Shown here piece after piece: positions 16,885-26,262 of a stretch of 64,000 nucleotides of DNA. Under the pieces are notes generated by a model. It was not told the DNA's origin and did no database searches. It saw only the letters and a list, made by a program, of their open reading frames with translations. Origin of the DNA: JARKPK01 sp964631235 (lineage in GTDB: Bacteria; Planctomycetota; Planctomycetia; Pirellulales; Thermoguttaceae); NCBI GenBank assembly GCA_964631235.1, contig CAZVZX010000011.1, forward strand, positions 1-64,000, written 5' to 3'. A program made the translations under genes and the position numbers. The stretch's first letter is position 1, and each line of letters starts with the position of its first letter.

Positions 16885-17656
16885 CCTTTGGGGGATGCGC
16901 GCCTCGGATTTGCGCTGTAGCGCTTCCGCGGAAGCGCAATGCGGCATAGCGGGATTAGGCACTTGCCGCAAGATTCCACCCGCTTCCACTGGCTGCTGCG
17001 TCGGATTTCGCAGCGATTTCTCGCCCTTTTCTTCGGTTCACTCGGGGCCATTGCTGCCCGGGCGAAGTCGGCATCGCGGGATTGCAGTCGATGCTGCGCC
17101 GCAATCCATTTCCGATTGCCGAGCCACCGGCGAACCGCGCCGAATAGGGGATTCGGCCGTCAGGTCGGGTTCTGTTGATGCGCGCATCGCACGGAACAGC
17201 CGCGGCGACGGCGGCAAACCCGCCCGCTTGATCATGCGTGTCATCATGGTTCGCAAGTTGGTCTTCACCCGAACGGCCGAGACGCTGCAAACTCGGCAGA
17301 TAGGGCGTTTCCGGGATAACGATCAGACTTCATTCCCGAACAACTCTTCAACGGGCTGCTACGTTGCCGACAACAGACATTAGGGCAGCAACGTTTCTCG
17401 CACCGCAAAGCCGATGAGGGAGCGCAAGCACCCCGGCATTGGGGTTCCGCCAGCCCCCGTTGTGCTTGGGGAAGCCGCTTCTTTGATTCTGAGGGGCACC
17501 GCGGGGCTTTGACCTCCGCGGCGCCGCTTGGTAGGATCATATTGGGTGCTTAGGGCACGCGCGGGGCGTTTTTAAGACGGTCGGGCGGTTGGGGCAACGT
17601 GCCCGATCCGGGCGAAGTGGCGAGGCCGCAGTCGGCTGCGTATCGAGGGGATGGTC
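16885..17656. other. intergenic region downstream of tRNA-Phe
   Basis: About 770 bp between tRNA-Phe and the FHA gene. It holds a perfect 18-bp palindrome at 16920-16937 and, around 17425-17475, a C/G-rich stretch in which AAGCAC and GTGCTT could close a long stem. No open frame resembles a protein and no known RNA family is recognisable. Confidence 0.4.
16920..16937. terminator. perfect palindrome after tRNA-Phe, possible terminator stem
   Basis: GCGCTTCC-GC-GGAAGCGC, 36 bp past the tRNA. A stem this strong could stop transcription, but no T-tract follows, so it could equally be a protein-binding site. Confidence 0.35.
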
Positions 17657-18289
17657 ATGGATGTCAAGTTGATCGTGGTGGGCGGAAAGCACTCAGGCCG
17701 GGCGATCCCGATTGTCGGGCCGAAGTTCTTGATCGGCCGCGCGCCCGACTGCCAGCTCCGTCCGGGCAGCGATTTGGTCAGCCGGCATCATTGTCAACTC
17801 GAGGTGGAACCGGGTCGGGTGGTCGTGCGCGATCTGAACAGCCGCAACGGGACGCTCGTCAACGACGAACCGATTCGCGAACCGCATACCTTGAAAAACG
17901 GCGACCGCATCAAGATCGGGCCGTTGGAGTTCCAAGTGGAACTGACCGTTTCCGTCGGCGGCAAGAAGAAGCCGAAGGTTCAAAGCGTCAGCGAAGCGGC
18001 TGCGCGCACCGTGCAAAGCGCGGCCCGCGCAACCGATGAAGACTTCGACATCGAAAAGCTTCTCGGCGACGAAGACGCAGCGGCCGGCGGCTCGGCCGCC
18101 GCTTCGGCACCGGTCAGCACCGACACCGTGCGCACCCGCTTGTCCGACACGGCGACCATCGTTCTTCCTCCTCAACCGCCGGCGAAAACCCCACCGGGCC
18201 GAGTCGATCCGGCTCAGCAGCAACTGGGCGCCACCAGCCGCGATGCAGCGGCTGAAGTGTTGCGTCGCTATCTAACCGGGAGGCGCTGA
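17657..18289 (+). CDS. FHA-domain protein
   Basis: A 210-residue protein with an N-terminal forkhead-associated phosphopeptide-binding domain (residues about 3-100). Landmarks are FLIGRAPDCQLRPGSDLVSR followed by HHC, and VRDLNSRNGTLVNDEPI; GR, SRHH and NSRNGT are the phosphothreonine-binding residues. The rest is an Ala/Thr/Pro-rich low-complexity tail. It presumably reads Ser/Thr kinase signals. The ATG at 17657 fits the ribosome-binding site GAGGGG better than the ATG at 17651. It is followed after 3 bp by a small gene, so they form one operon. Confidence 0.88.
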   Translation: MDVKLIVVGGKHSGRAIPIVGPKFLIGRAPDCQLRPGSDLVSRHHCQLEVEPGRVVVRDLNSRNGTLVNDEPIREPHTLKNGDRIKIGPLEFQVELTVSVGGKKKPKVQSVSEAAARTVQSAARATDEDFDIEKLLGDEDAAAGGSAAASAPVSTDTVRTRLSDTATIVLPPQPPAKTPPGRVDPAQQQLGATSRDAAAEVLRRYLTGRR

Positions 18290-18292
18290 CCA

Positions 18293-18553
18293 GTGACTCC
18301 CGCGAAGAAAGCGAAAAAGTCGGCCGCCCTGCTCGGCGTGGCCTTCGACAACGAAGACGGTCACGTTCGCTTGACCAAGGGGAAGAATTTCGTCCTCTAC
18401 GGCGGAAGTGAAGAAACGCATGCCGTCATGCAAGAGACCGCCATCAAGATCAATGAGCGGCTCGACCAACGCGGTAAGCGATTGGAAGACGTGCCGATCA
18501 ACGAACTGCGCGATCTCTGCCGCGACGTGATCGAATCGGTCCGCGGCAAGTGA
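18293..18553 (+). CDS. small conserved-type hypothetical protein
   Basis: An 86-residue soluble protein starting at GTG 18293, with a Lys-rich start (TPAKKAKKS) and a compact body (LLGVAFDNEDGHVRLTKGKN) and a helical C-terminal half. I do not recognise a family. Its start lies 3 bp after the FHA stop, so it is translated with that gene and may act with it. Confidence 0.7.
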   Translation: MTPAKKAKKSAALLGVAFDNEDGHVRLTKGKNFVLYGGSEETHAVMQETAIKINERLDQRGKRLEDVPINELRDLCRDVIESVRGK

Positions 18554-18685
18554 AGCAGCCCGTTCGAGCTTCGCAGATCATTCCGACGCACGATCCCCGG
18601 ATCGTCGCGGCCAGCTTGCCCTTGGGATTGGCGAAGCCCGACAAATCGCCGGGCGAACCGCAGGTGCCGCCCTGCCGCCGTGCGA

Positions 18686-19345
18686 TCAGCCGGGCTGCTG
18701 TGCGGCACGGAACCGGCGTACGATCTCGGCATACTTCGCAGCCAGTGATTCGATCTTTGCGAAGTCGCGCGACGCGACAGCCTTGGGCTCGACAAGCGAT
18801 CCGCCGATCCCCAGCGCACATGCTCCGGCCTTTAAGAAGGCTTCGGCCGTGTCGAGATTGACTCCTCCGGTCGGCATCAGCCGCACCTGCGGCAGTGGGC
18901 CGTGCAGCGCCTTGAGGTAGCCCGGCCCGGTCAATTCCGACGGAAACACCTTTACGATATCCGCGCCCGCCTGCCAAGCGGTCAGCACCTCGGTGGGAGT
19001 CAGGGCGCCGGGCATCACCGGCTTGTCGTAGCGCCGGCAGAGTTCGATCACCTCGCGATTGACGGTCGGCCCGACGATAAACTGGGCCCCGCTGAGCAGC
19101 GCGATGCGGGCCGTCTCGGCATCGAGCACCGTGCCCGCCCCCAACACGATCCGGTCGCCCAGTTGGGCCGCCACCTGCTCGATGACCCGATGGGCCCCCG
19201 GCACCGTAAACGTGACTTCGATCGCTTCCACTCCTCCGCGGTGCAGTGCTTCGGCCACATCAAGGAGCACATCGCCGCTGGGTGCGCGGAGCACCGCAAC
19301 GATCCCGCTGGAAAGAACACGCTGAAGAATCTGATTACCGCTCAT
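18686..19345 (-). CDS. eda: KDPG / 4-hydroxy-2-oxoglutarate aldolase
   Basis: A class I aldolase of the Entner-Doudoroff type, splitting 2-keto-3-deoxy-6-phosphogluconate into pyruvate and glyceraldehyde 3-phosphate. The 219-residue barrel shows GVEAIEVTFTVPGA with Glu43, VLGAGTVLDAETA, FIVGPTVNREV, MPGALTPTEVLTAWQAGAD, and the Schiff-base lysine K132 in IVKVFPSE, then MPTGGVNLDTAEAFLKAGA. The same fold serves 2-keto-3-deoxy-galactonate or hydroxyketoglutarate, so the exact substrate is open. A tandem 14-bp repeat lies about 100 bp upstream and may be its operator. Confidence 0.92.
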   Translation of the reverse strand: MSGNQILQRVLSSGIVAVLRAPSGDVLLDVAEALHRGGVEAIEVTFTVPGAHRVIEQVAAQLGDRIVLGAGTVLDAETARIALLSGAQFIVGPTVNREVIELCRRYDKPVMPGALTPTEVLTAWQAGADIVKVFPSELTGPGYLKALHGPLPQVRLMPTGGVNLDTAEAFLKAGACALGIGGSLVEPKAVASRDFAKIESLAAKYAEIVRRFRAAQQPG

Positions 19346-19442
19346 TCTGTGCGCCTTGGATGATCACTTTTTTGGGGGAACGAGAAATTCCTCGCATTGA
19401 ATCGCGCGGCCGGCAGATGGCTCGCCGAAGCCGTCAGTGGGC

Positions 19443-19472
19443 CGCATTACCATAACGTCGCATTACCATAAC
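19443..19472. promoter_or_regulatory. tandem 14-bp direct repeat upstream of eda
   Basis: Two identical copies of CGCATTACCATAAC (19443-19456 and 19459-19472), with a 16-bp period, sit 98 bp upstream of the eda start. Exact tandem sites at this distance usually bind a regulator. No protein can be named. Confidence 0.45.
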
Positions 19473-19610
19473 ACCGTCCCGAGGACGTTGACAACCCGGT
19501 CGAAGCTCGAGCTGTTCCAATCTTTTTGGCCTCGGGGTGAGAGTTGGGCGGTTACGCGCCGGCCGAGCCGCGTGGCTCGGGTGGCAATTCGTTGCCTCGA
19601 ATCGAACGAT

Positions 19611-20009
19611 TCAATCCGAGACTGTCTTGCGGGCGGCCTTCGTTTCCGACCGACGAGCCTTGCTTTGCAGTCGGCGCCGCTGAGAAGCGCGTGTCGGCTT
19701 CGTGGCGCGCCGAACCGGAGGAACTCGCGATGCCCGGGCAACCAACTCATTCAGCCGGGCAAGCGCCTCGGTTTTGTTGTGGTCGCGGCTTCTCGACGAC
19801 TGTGCTTTGATCACCACCACCCCGTCCTTGGTGATGCGCCGATCGGGCAGCCGCAGAAGCCTTTCTTTGACCGCATCGGGCAGCGACGAATTGCGGATGT
19901 CGAAACGCAAATGCACCGAAGTAGAGACCTTGTTGACATTCTGCCCTCCCGGTCCCTGGGCGCGGATCGCGATAAACTCCACCTCGTCGGGCGAAATCAA
20001 GTACGGCAT
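19611..20009 (-). CDS. arfB: ArfB-like ribosome-rescue peptidyl-tRNA hydrolase
   Basis: A 132-residue class I release-factor-like protein that frees peptides from stalled ribosomes without a stop codon. The catalytic GGQ is in RAQGPGGQNVNKVSTSVHLR. Then comes VVIKAQSSRSRDHNKTEALA. The C-terminal tail is very basic (RASQRRRLQSKARRSETKAA), as in ArfB, where it enters the empty mRNA channel. No codon-recognition domain is present, which distinguishes it from RF1/RF2. With SmpB it is the second ribosome-rescue factor in the window. Confidence 0.93.
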   Translation of the reverse strand: MPYLISPDEVEFIAIRAQGPGGQNVNKVSTSVHLRFDIRNSSLPDAVKERLLRLPDRRITKDGVVVIKAQSSRSRDHNKTEALARLNELVARASRVPPVRRATKPTRASQRRRLQSKARRSETKAARKTVSD

Positions 20010-20316
20010 TGCGAGCCCCCGCAGCCAATGGCTTCAGAACTCTCTTTCGTATATCACATCCCACCGACCTTGGGGAGCGGGCGGCCGCGAACCCCAGGCA
20101 CAGGTTGATTGCACCGCACCGCGGAGTACGCTAAGAAGGGGCCGTTGACCTTCCCGAGTTGTTCGTGCCGGCGGGCGATGTCCGTTCTCCCGTCGATCGC
20201 GTTTTCGGCAGGCAGCGTTGTCGTTGTCGGAGAGAGCGAATCGTTGCGGCGCGGTGATCAACGACGCCGGATTCTAGCATCCACCGGCGGCAGATGTTTT
20301 TCGGGGAAAATGATCG
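20010..20316. other. divergent intergenic region arfB / PL4 lyase
   Basis: About 305 bp between divergent genes. Promoters for both should be here but no clear hexamers stand out, and I see no repeat copy or RNA. Confidence 0.35.
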
Positions 20317-22365
20317 ATGACGAGCATTGAAAAAAGGATCGGCCCGTCACGCCGGTTTGGAAAAGGTTGCTTCTCGTGGAGGACGATCGGTCTTCTGCTG
20401 GGGATTGCGGTTGCCGCTTGCGCGGTGCCGCTGCACGGCGCGACACCGCCGCCGGTAACCATCGCCGACGAAGGCGATGCGCTGGCGATGACCAACGGGT
20501 TGATCTCGGTGCGGGTGAAAAAAGCGAACGCCAACGTGCTGTCGCTTCGGATTGGCGATGTCGAATTCATCAGCCGCGGACAGGGGTATTGGAACATCTA
20601 TGGACGTTCGCCCGGCGGCGCGAATACCGAAGTCAAGCCGTCGCCGGCGGTCGTGTCGATAACACACGACCCGCAAACCAACGGCGGACAGTTGGGCGAG
20701 ATCTCCATCCGGTTTCCGTATCGCGGCCAGCAGGGCGCCGTGCCGCTGACCATCGACATTCGATACGCATTGCACCGCGGCGATACGGCGTTGTACGGCT
20801 GGACGATTGCCGAGCACCAGCCCGGCGATCCGCCCTTCGCCATTGAACAGGCGACGGTCGTATTGAAACTCAACCCGGAGACGGTCGATTTCCTCACAAT
20901 CGATCAACGGCGACGGCTGAAGATGATCACCGGCGAAGATTGGGTTCGGGGCGAGCCGCTCAACTTGAAGGAAGCGCGCCGCATGACGACCGGCGCGCGA
21001 AAAGGCTTGGTCGAACACAAGTACGACTATTCCGCTCTGTTCTCTGAAACCCCGGCCTACGGCTGGACGAGCAGCCGACACAACGTCGGCCTCTGGTTGA
21101 TCAATCCGAGCTTGGAATACATCAACGGCGGACCGATCAAAGTGGAACTGACCGGGCACATCGACGGCAAGCCCAAACTGCCGGCCGATCCGACGCTGCT
21201 CTTCGTGTGGCATAGCTGCCACTACGGCGGCAAGCCGATTCCGATCGAACAGTCGGAGCGATGGCGAAAGGTCGTCGGACCATTTGCCTTCTACTGCAAC
21301 AGCGGGGCGGATCACGAACAAATGTGGCACGACGCCCTCGCCCGCGCCCGGCGCGAGCAGGAATCGTGGCCCTACGATTGGCCGCGTGCCGAAGGCTATG
21401 CCCCGCGCAGCGAACGCGGCCAAGTGCGAGGCCGGTTGACGATCGCCGACGCTGATCGGCCCAAGCGGCACGCCGCGGGCGCTTGGGTAGGCCTGACCGC
21501 GGATCCCTACGAAGCAGTCCTCGATCGCTTCGGCACGCTGACCATCGATTGGCAAATCGACGGCAAGCATTACCAATACTGGACTCGCGCTGATGCGGAC
21601 GGCACGTTCGTCATTAACAACGTCCGGCCCGGGAGCTATCGGTTGTGCGCCTTCGTCGATGGCGTGCTCGGCGATTTTGAATATCCCGGCGTTTCCGTCG
21701 AGCGAACGCGGACGACCGACTTGGGCGAATTGGTGTGGATTCCCCAACGCTTCGGCCGGCAGCTTTGGGAGATCGGGGTGCCGAATCGCAGCGCAGCCGA
21801 GTTTCGGCACGGCGATCATTACTGGCAATGGGGGCTGTACCATCTTTATCCGAAAGAATTTCCCAACGACGTGGATTTTGTAATCGGCAAAAGCGATTGG
21901 AGCCGCGATTGGAACTACGCGCAGCCGCCCCGTCCCGACGGCCGCGGCGGTTGGAAACCGTCCACCTGGCGCATCCGTTTCGCGTTGCCGCAGCGGCCTG
22001 CGGGCACAGCGATTCTGCGGATGGCCATCTGCGGAGTGCGGGGCGGGCCGATCGACGTCGCGGTCAACGGGCAGCCGGCCGGCTCGACCGGCCCCTTGCC
22101 CGAGTCGGGCGTGATGCATCGCGACGGCATTCGCGGAGTGCAAATCGTTCGCGATATCCGCTTCGACGCTCACTTGCTTCGCGCAGGCGAGAACGTGATC
22201 GAACTGAGCAAACAGGCGCGAACTTGGACCGACGGCGTCCTTTACGACTATCTCCGTTTGGAATGGGTGCCGGCCTCCTCCGAACCGTCCGCCGCGGCAA
22301 ACGTTGCCGCACCGCCCTCCGCCGCACCTGCCTTGTCGCCTCAGCGCGTGGAAAACCGCCAGTAG
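20317..22365 (+). CDS. polysaccharide lyase family 4-type (rhamnogalacturonan lyase-like) protein
   Basis: A 682-residue exported protein with a hydrophobic signal at about residues 22-42 (WRTIGLLLGIAVAACAVPLH). The order of regions matches PL4 rhamnogalacturonate lyases: an N-terminal beta-sandwich catalytic domain (ALAMTNGLISVRVKKAN, GRSPGGANTEVK, DYSALFSETPAYGWTSSRHN), a fibronectin-like middle (VRGRLTIADADRPKRHAAGA, YQYWTRADADGTFVINNVRP) and a C-terminal carbohydrate-binding-like domain (WKPSTWRIRFALP, LRAGENVIEL). It probably degrades pectin or sulfated rhamnose-rich polymers outside the cytoplasm. The Ala/Pro-rich last 30 residues are not conserved. Confidence 0.85.
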   Translation: MTSIEKRIGPSRRFGKGCFSWRTIGLLLGIAVAACAVPLHGATPPPVTIADEGDALAMTNGLISVRVKKANANVLSLRIGDVEFISRGQGYWNIYGRSPGGANTEVKPSPAVVSITHDPQTNGGQLGEISIRFPYRGQQGAVPLTIDIRYALHRGDTALYGWTIAEHQPGDPPFAIEQATVVLKLNPETVDFLTIDQRRRLKMITGEDWVRGEPLNLKEARRMTTGARKGLVEHKYDYSALFSETPAYGWTSSRHNVGLWLINPSLEYINGGPIKVELTGHIDGKPKLPADPTLLFVWHSCHYGGKPIPIEQSERWRKVVGPFAFYCNSGADHEQMWHDALARARREQESWPYDWPRAEGYAPRSERGQVRGRLTIADADRPKRHAAGAWVGLTADPYEAVLDRFGTLTIDWQIDGKHYQYWTRADADGTFVINNVRPGSYRLCAFVDGVLGDFEYPGVSVERTRTTDLGELVWIPQRFGRQLWEIGVPNRSAAEFRHGDHYWQWGLYHLYPKEFPNDVDFVIGKSDWSRDWNYAQPPRPDGRGGWKPSTWRIRFALPQRPAGTAILRMAICGVRGGPIDVAVNGQPAGSTGPLPESGVMHRDGIRGVQIVRDIRFDAHLLRAGENVIELSKQARTWTDGVLYDYLRLEWVPASSEPSAAANVAAPPSAAPALSPQRVENRQ

Positions 22366-22765
22366 CCGGTGCAAATGTACGATCGGCCGCCGCGACGATG
22401 CCCGAATCATTCGCGGCGATGTACCGGCGCCCGGGCTGCGTTTGGGAGACATTCGGCCGCTCAAAGCCGCGGGCGTGACTGGCCGCGGGGCACAACGCCC
22501 GGTACGATGAATCTCAGAAGCGCCAGAAAACGCGAAAAACGAAAAGCAGTTCAAACGGGGAGTGCATACGGGGGAGCGCCGCTGTTGCGATTGCGGCCGA
22601 TTGCGCGATTGTGTGGAACCTTTTTTCGGGGCGAACCGGCCGTTTCTTCAACGGGTGGGCATGGCCGAGGTTCGTCGTTGCCTGGAGGGCGATTCTTCAA
22701 GTCAGTGTTCGACGGCGCGCTGTGCCGCGCAGTTTCGCCGAAGCGAAACAAAAGGATCAGTCAAC
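22366..22765. other. intergenic region upstream of the kinase, with repeat copy 2
   Basis: A 400-bp gap. It contains a family A repeat (about 22515-22626). An open frame runs through the repeat into the kinase, but no protein conservation is visible before 22766. Confidence 0.6.
22515..22626 (+). repeat. family A miniature repeat, copy 2
   Basis: Shared blocks: AAACGCGAAAAACG, AGCAGTTCAAACGGGGAGTG, TTGCGATTGCGGCCGATTGC and GATTGTGTGGAACC, followed by T6. It lies 140 bp upstream of the kinase start, in the same orientation. Confidence 0.75.
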
Positions 22766-24895
22766 GTGGTGAATGTCGGCAACGAACTTGGTCCGTATCG
22801 TGTGGTCGGCCCCTTGGGCCGCGGCGGGATGGGGGCAGTGTATCGGGCCGTGCATCGGGCCACGGGCGAACCGGCGGCCGTCAAGCTGCTGTCGCCGGCG
22901 TTGGCCGAGGAACAAGGGTTTCGCGACCGCTTCAATGCCGAAATCGAAACCTTGCTCAAACTGAACCACCCGAACATCGTCCGCCTCCTCGGTTACGGCG
23001 AACAGAACGGACAACTGTTCTATGCCATGGAGCTGGTCGAGGGAGACAGTCTCGAAGACGAGCTTGCCCGCGGACGGCGGTTTTCGCCCGTCGAAGTGGT
23101 CCATCTGGGCATCCAAGTGTGCCAAGCGTTGCGTCATGCGCACGACCGGGGAATCGTCCACCGCGATCTCAAGCCGGGCAATTTGCTGCTGACCGGCGCC
23201 GGCCAGGTGAAACTGGCCGACTTCGGCATCGCACGGTTGTTCAACAACACGCGACGCACGCAGGCGGGCAGCATTCTCGGCACGGCCGAGTTCATGGCCC
23301 CGGAACAGGCCGAGGGCAAGCCTGTCGATCCCCGAAGCGATTTGTACAGTTTGGGCGCGGTGTTCTATCTGCTTTTGGCCCGCCGGCCGATGTTCCGCGC
23401 CCAATCGTTGCTCGAGATGCTTGATAAGCAGCGGCACGCCGTGCCCGAGCCGCTAAGCCGCCTTGCGCCCGATTGTCCGGCCGAACTGGCGCAATTGGTG
23501 ATGCAATTGGTCGAAAAGCGGCCGGAGAAGCGGCCCGCCAACGCGATGGTTGTTTCGCGCCGACTCGGCGCGATCGCGCAATCGTTGCCGGCGTTGGCCG
23601 AAACGCGAGTCGATGGCGAACAACCGCCCGAGGCCCCTCGGCACGAGGCCCCACCGCCGGAGCACTCGGCCGCTTCTCCCGCGGCCGCACTCTCGGCATC
23701 GGAGCCTGATGCCTTCACTGCCGCGTCGCCGAAGCCGGCTGATCCGCCCGTCGAGATCGGACCCACGCTGGCGGCCACGGCTGCCCCGCCGGGCGAGGCG
23801 TTTCCGCCGGCGCGTTCGTGTGCTTCTTCTCCCGCCGCTGAAATGCCCGGTGCCCCAGCCTTGCCGTTGGGGCCGACAATTGCCGCCACAGCGGCTCCAT
23901 CAGGCGACAATCGTTCGGCGCCGGGAATGGGAGTCGGCGTCGAGGGCGAAATGGCGATCGTCGTCGAGGCCGATCACGCTGGCGCCGACGTCGAAGCAGG
24001 CACGCAGGCGGCCGGCGTGCCGCCGCTTCGAGCGGCCACCGTCTCGGCATCGGCAACGGCCTCGGGGCGGTTCGTGGCCGTACCGCGCGAGCGGCTCGAT
24101 CCGCTGCCGAGCGAGGAACCGGCCAACCCGTTCGCCGTATCGCTGTGGACGTTGTTGCTTGTCGCCGCGTTGGTCGGTCTGGGGTCGCTCGTCTGGTACT
24201 TTTTGCAGCCTCCCACGGCCGAGGCATTGTACGAACGGATTCACGCCAAGGCCGTCGAGGGCGGCGCAATGATCGAAGCCGCTGAGGCGGATATCGAAGA
24301 CTTCTTGATCCGGTTCCCGAAAGACCCGCGCGCGGCCACGGTGCGCGAATACCAGCGCGAGATCGAACTGCGGCGGCTCGAACGCCGTTTCGACCGCCGC
24401 GCCAAGGGGCTGTTCGGTGCCGAGAATCTGCTGCCGATCGAGCGCGCGTATTTCGAGGCGATCAGTGCCGCCCGAACCGACATCGATGCCGGCATCGCCC
24501 GGCTTTCGGCCCTGCTCGACCTGTATTGCGACTCGCACGACGACCCCGGCCCGCAAGGCCTGTGCCTGGAATTGGCCCGGCGGCGCTTGGAACAATTGAA
24601 AACGGAAATCGAACGGGCCGGCGTCGACTTGCAGGCGATGCTCAATGAGCGATTGACCGCGGCACGCAATGCGCAAGCGACCGATCCGGAAAAGTCGCAA
24701 CGCATCTACCGTGCCATCGAAGCGCTTTATTCCGGCAAGCCGTGGGCGGCGCAGGCGGTGGCCGAGGCACGGCAGGCGCTGGGCCGAAGCGCGGCAACCG
24801 AGAAACCGCCCGCAGCGGCATCGCAAAACGGCGGCACAGGCACGCAACCCCCATCTTCGGCCGAGCCGTCGAAGCAGGAGCGGCCGGAACCGTGA
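22766..24895 (+). CDS. Ser/Thr protein kinase with one transmembrane anchor
   Basis: A PknB-type (Hanks) kinase of 709 residues. The cytoplasmic kinase domain shows GRGGMGAVYRA (ATP loop), AAVKLL (Lys40), GIVHRDLKPGNLLL (catalytic loop), LADFGIARL, GTAEFMAPEQAEG and a C-lobe DLYSLGAVFYLLLARRPMF. A long Pro/Ala/Glu-rich linker leads to one membrane helix (WTLLLVAALVGLGSLVWYFL). The extracytoplasmic tail is charged and helical, not PASTA. I chose GTG 22766, which follows AAAGGA; the ATG-type start further upstream lies inside a repeat copy. It could phosphorylate proteins read by the FHA protein at 17657, but this is not shown. Confidence 0.93.
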   Translation: MVNVGNELGPYRVVGPLGRGGMGAVYRAVHRATGEPAAVKLLSPALAEEQGFRDRFNAEIETLLKLNHPNIVRLLGYGEQNGQLFYAMELVEGDSLEDELARGRRFSPVEVVHLGIQVCQALRHAHDRGIVHRDLKPGNLLLTGAGQVKLADFGIARLFNNTRRTQAGSILGTAEFMAPEQAEGKPVDPRSDLYSLGAVFYLLLARRPMFRAQSLLEMLDKQRHAVPEPLSRLAPDCPAELAQLVMQLVEKRPEKRPANAMVVSRRLGAIAQSLPALAETRVDGEQPPEAPRHEAPPPEHSAASPAAALSASEPDAFTAASPKPADPPVEIGPTLAATAAPPGEAFPPARSCASSPAAEMPGAPALPLGPTIAATAAPSGDNRSAPGMGVGVEGEMAIVVEADHAGADVEAGTQAAGVPPLRAATVSASATASGRFVAVPRERLDPLPSEEPANPFAVSLWTLLLVAALVGLGSLVWYFLQPPTAEALYERIHAKAVEGGAMIEAAEADIEDFLIRFPKDPRAATVREYQREIELRRLERRFDRRAKGLFGAENLLPIERAYFEAISAARTDIDAGIARLSALLDLYCDSHDDPGPQGLCLELARRRLEQLKTEIERAGVDLQAMLNERLTAARNAQATDPEKSQRIYRAIEALYSGKPWAAQAVAEARQALGRSAATEKPPAAASQNGGTGTQPPSSAEPSKQERPEP

Positions 24896-25047
24896 TTTTC
24901 CCCGGCGGCAAGGCGAGGTCCGTCGCATCGCGGCACGGGCGCTGTTTGCCGCGGATCGGCCCAGCCCCCTTGCCGAAACGGTCGTTCGTGGCGTATCGTG
25001 GCCGGAACTTCCGCGGGCGGATTGCCCGCGCGATCTGCCTCGCCCGG

Positions 25048-25097
25048 TGTGAAATGACTGATTGTTACGCGAGAAAAGCGGTCATTTCAGCGCGAGC
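25048..25097 (+). repeat. family C hairpin repeat, copy 1
   Basis: Stem arms GAAATGAC and GTCATTTC enclose TGATTGTTACGCGAGAAAAGC-like sequence, and CAGCGCGAG follows. It lies about 30 bp upstream of the M42 peptidase start, so it would fall in the 5' leader of that transcript. Confidence 0.55.
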
Positions 25098-25128
25098 AGT
25101 ATAAGCATTCCCTTCGCAGTGGAGGAAC

Positions 25129-26226
25129 ATGGTAATGGACGAGGCCGCTTTGGGCTTCCTACGCGAGTTGATCGAAACCCCGAGTCCCTCGGGCTACGAA
25201 CGGCAGATTCAATCGGTGGTGCGCCGCCGCGTGGACGAACAGGCCGACCGGATCGATATCGATTCGCACGGCAATCTGATCGCCGTGAAGAACCCCGGCG
25301 CGCCCTTGCGGGTGATGCTGGCCGGCCACTGCGATCAGATCGGGTTGATCGTGCAGCACATCGACGACGATGGTTATCTCTACGTACAACCGATCGGCGG
25401 GTGGGATCCGATCATGCTGGTCGGGCAGCGGGCCACCGTGTGGACCGAAACGGCCGGCAGCGCCCCGGGCGAGCCGCCCGCCTGCGAAGCTATTGCGGGC
25501 GTGATCGGCCGAAAGCCGATCCATTTGCTCACCGAAGAAGAACGCAAACAGGTGCCCAAGCTCAAAGACCTTTGGGTGGATATCGGGGCGAAGAACAAGG
25601 CCGAGGCCGCCGCGCGGGTCCGCGTGGGCGACCCGGTGACACCGGCACTCGATTGGTGCGAACTGGCCAACGGACGGGTGGCCGCTCCGGCCATGGACGA
25701 CAAGGCCGGCCTGTGGGTTGTGGCCGAGGCCTTCCGCCGCGCCGACCGCAGCCGCTTGCGGTGTTCGCTCTTTCTGGCCTCGACGGTGCAAGAGGAACTC
25801 GGGCTTCGCGGAGCGAAAACCAGCAGCTTCGGCATCGATCCGCAGATCGGCATCGCCGTGGATGTCACCCACGCGACCGATTGCCCCACGGTCGAAAAAA
25901 AGGAAGAAGGCGATATCCGCGTCGGGCAGGGGCCGGTGATCTATCGCGGGCCGAACTTCAGCCCGCGAGTCGTCGAACGGCTTGTGGCCGCAGCCGACAA
26001 GCATCGGATCAGCTACCAGTTGGCCGCCGCGGGCCGACCGCCCGGCACCGACGCCAATGCCATTCAATTGAATCGCGCCGGTGTGGCCGCCGGATTGGTC
26101 AGCATCCCCAACCGGTACATGCACAGCCCGGTGGAATTGGTGTCGCTGGACGACCTGAATCGGGCGGCCGACCTGCTGGCCCGCTTCGTCGAAGAGCTGC
26201 CCGCCGAACTCGACCTGCGGCCGTAA
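25129..26226 (+). CDS. M42 family metallopeptidase (aminopeptidase/endoglucanase-like)
   Basis: A 365-residue two-metal aminopeptidase of family M42 (FrvX/tetrahedral aminopeptidase). Ligand motifs: LAGHCDQIGLIV (His67), APAMDDKAG (bridging Asp), STVQEELGLRGA (catalytic and ligand Glu), GIAVDVTHATD, and the late PNRYMHSPVEL (His). Order and length match M42. These enzymes trim peptides in the cytoplasm as large tetrahedral complexes. GGAGG lies three bases before ATG 25129 and nine before ATG 25135, so the second start may be used. The ASCH gene follows 36 bp downstream. Confidence 0.93.
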   Translation: MVMDEAALGFLRELIETPSPSGYERQIQSVVRRRVDEQADRIDIDSHGNLIAVKNPGAPLRVMLAGHCDQIGLIVQHIDDDGYLYVQPIGGWDPIMLVGQRATVWTETAGSAPGEPPACEAIAGVIGRKPIHLLTEEERKQVPKLKDLWVDIGAKNKAEAAARVRVGDPVTPALDWCELANGRVAAPAMDDKAGLWVVAEAFRRADRSRLRCSLFLASTVQEELGLRGAKTSSFGIDPQIGIAVDVTHATDCPTVEKKEEGDIRVGQGPVIYRGPNFSPRVVERLVAAADKHRISYQLAAAGRPPGTDANAIQLNRAGVAAGLVSIPNRYMHSPVELVSLDDLNRAADLLARFVEELPAELDLRP

Positions 26227-26262
26227 CGCGCCGCGTCCTGCGACCGAAACGCCGAAGGGGCG

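Noticed and set aside
16895..17383. 162-codon open frame after tRNA-Phe
   Set aside because: Cys/Ser/Arg-rich composition without domain or start signal; overlapping frames on the other strand are equally long.
20347..22554. 735-codon open frame opposite the PL4 lyase
   Set aside because: Antisense shadow in a high-GC gene. Composition is Arg/Ala/Gly-rich and no domain is recognisable, while the sense frame has clear PL4 features.
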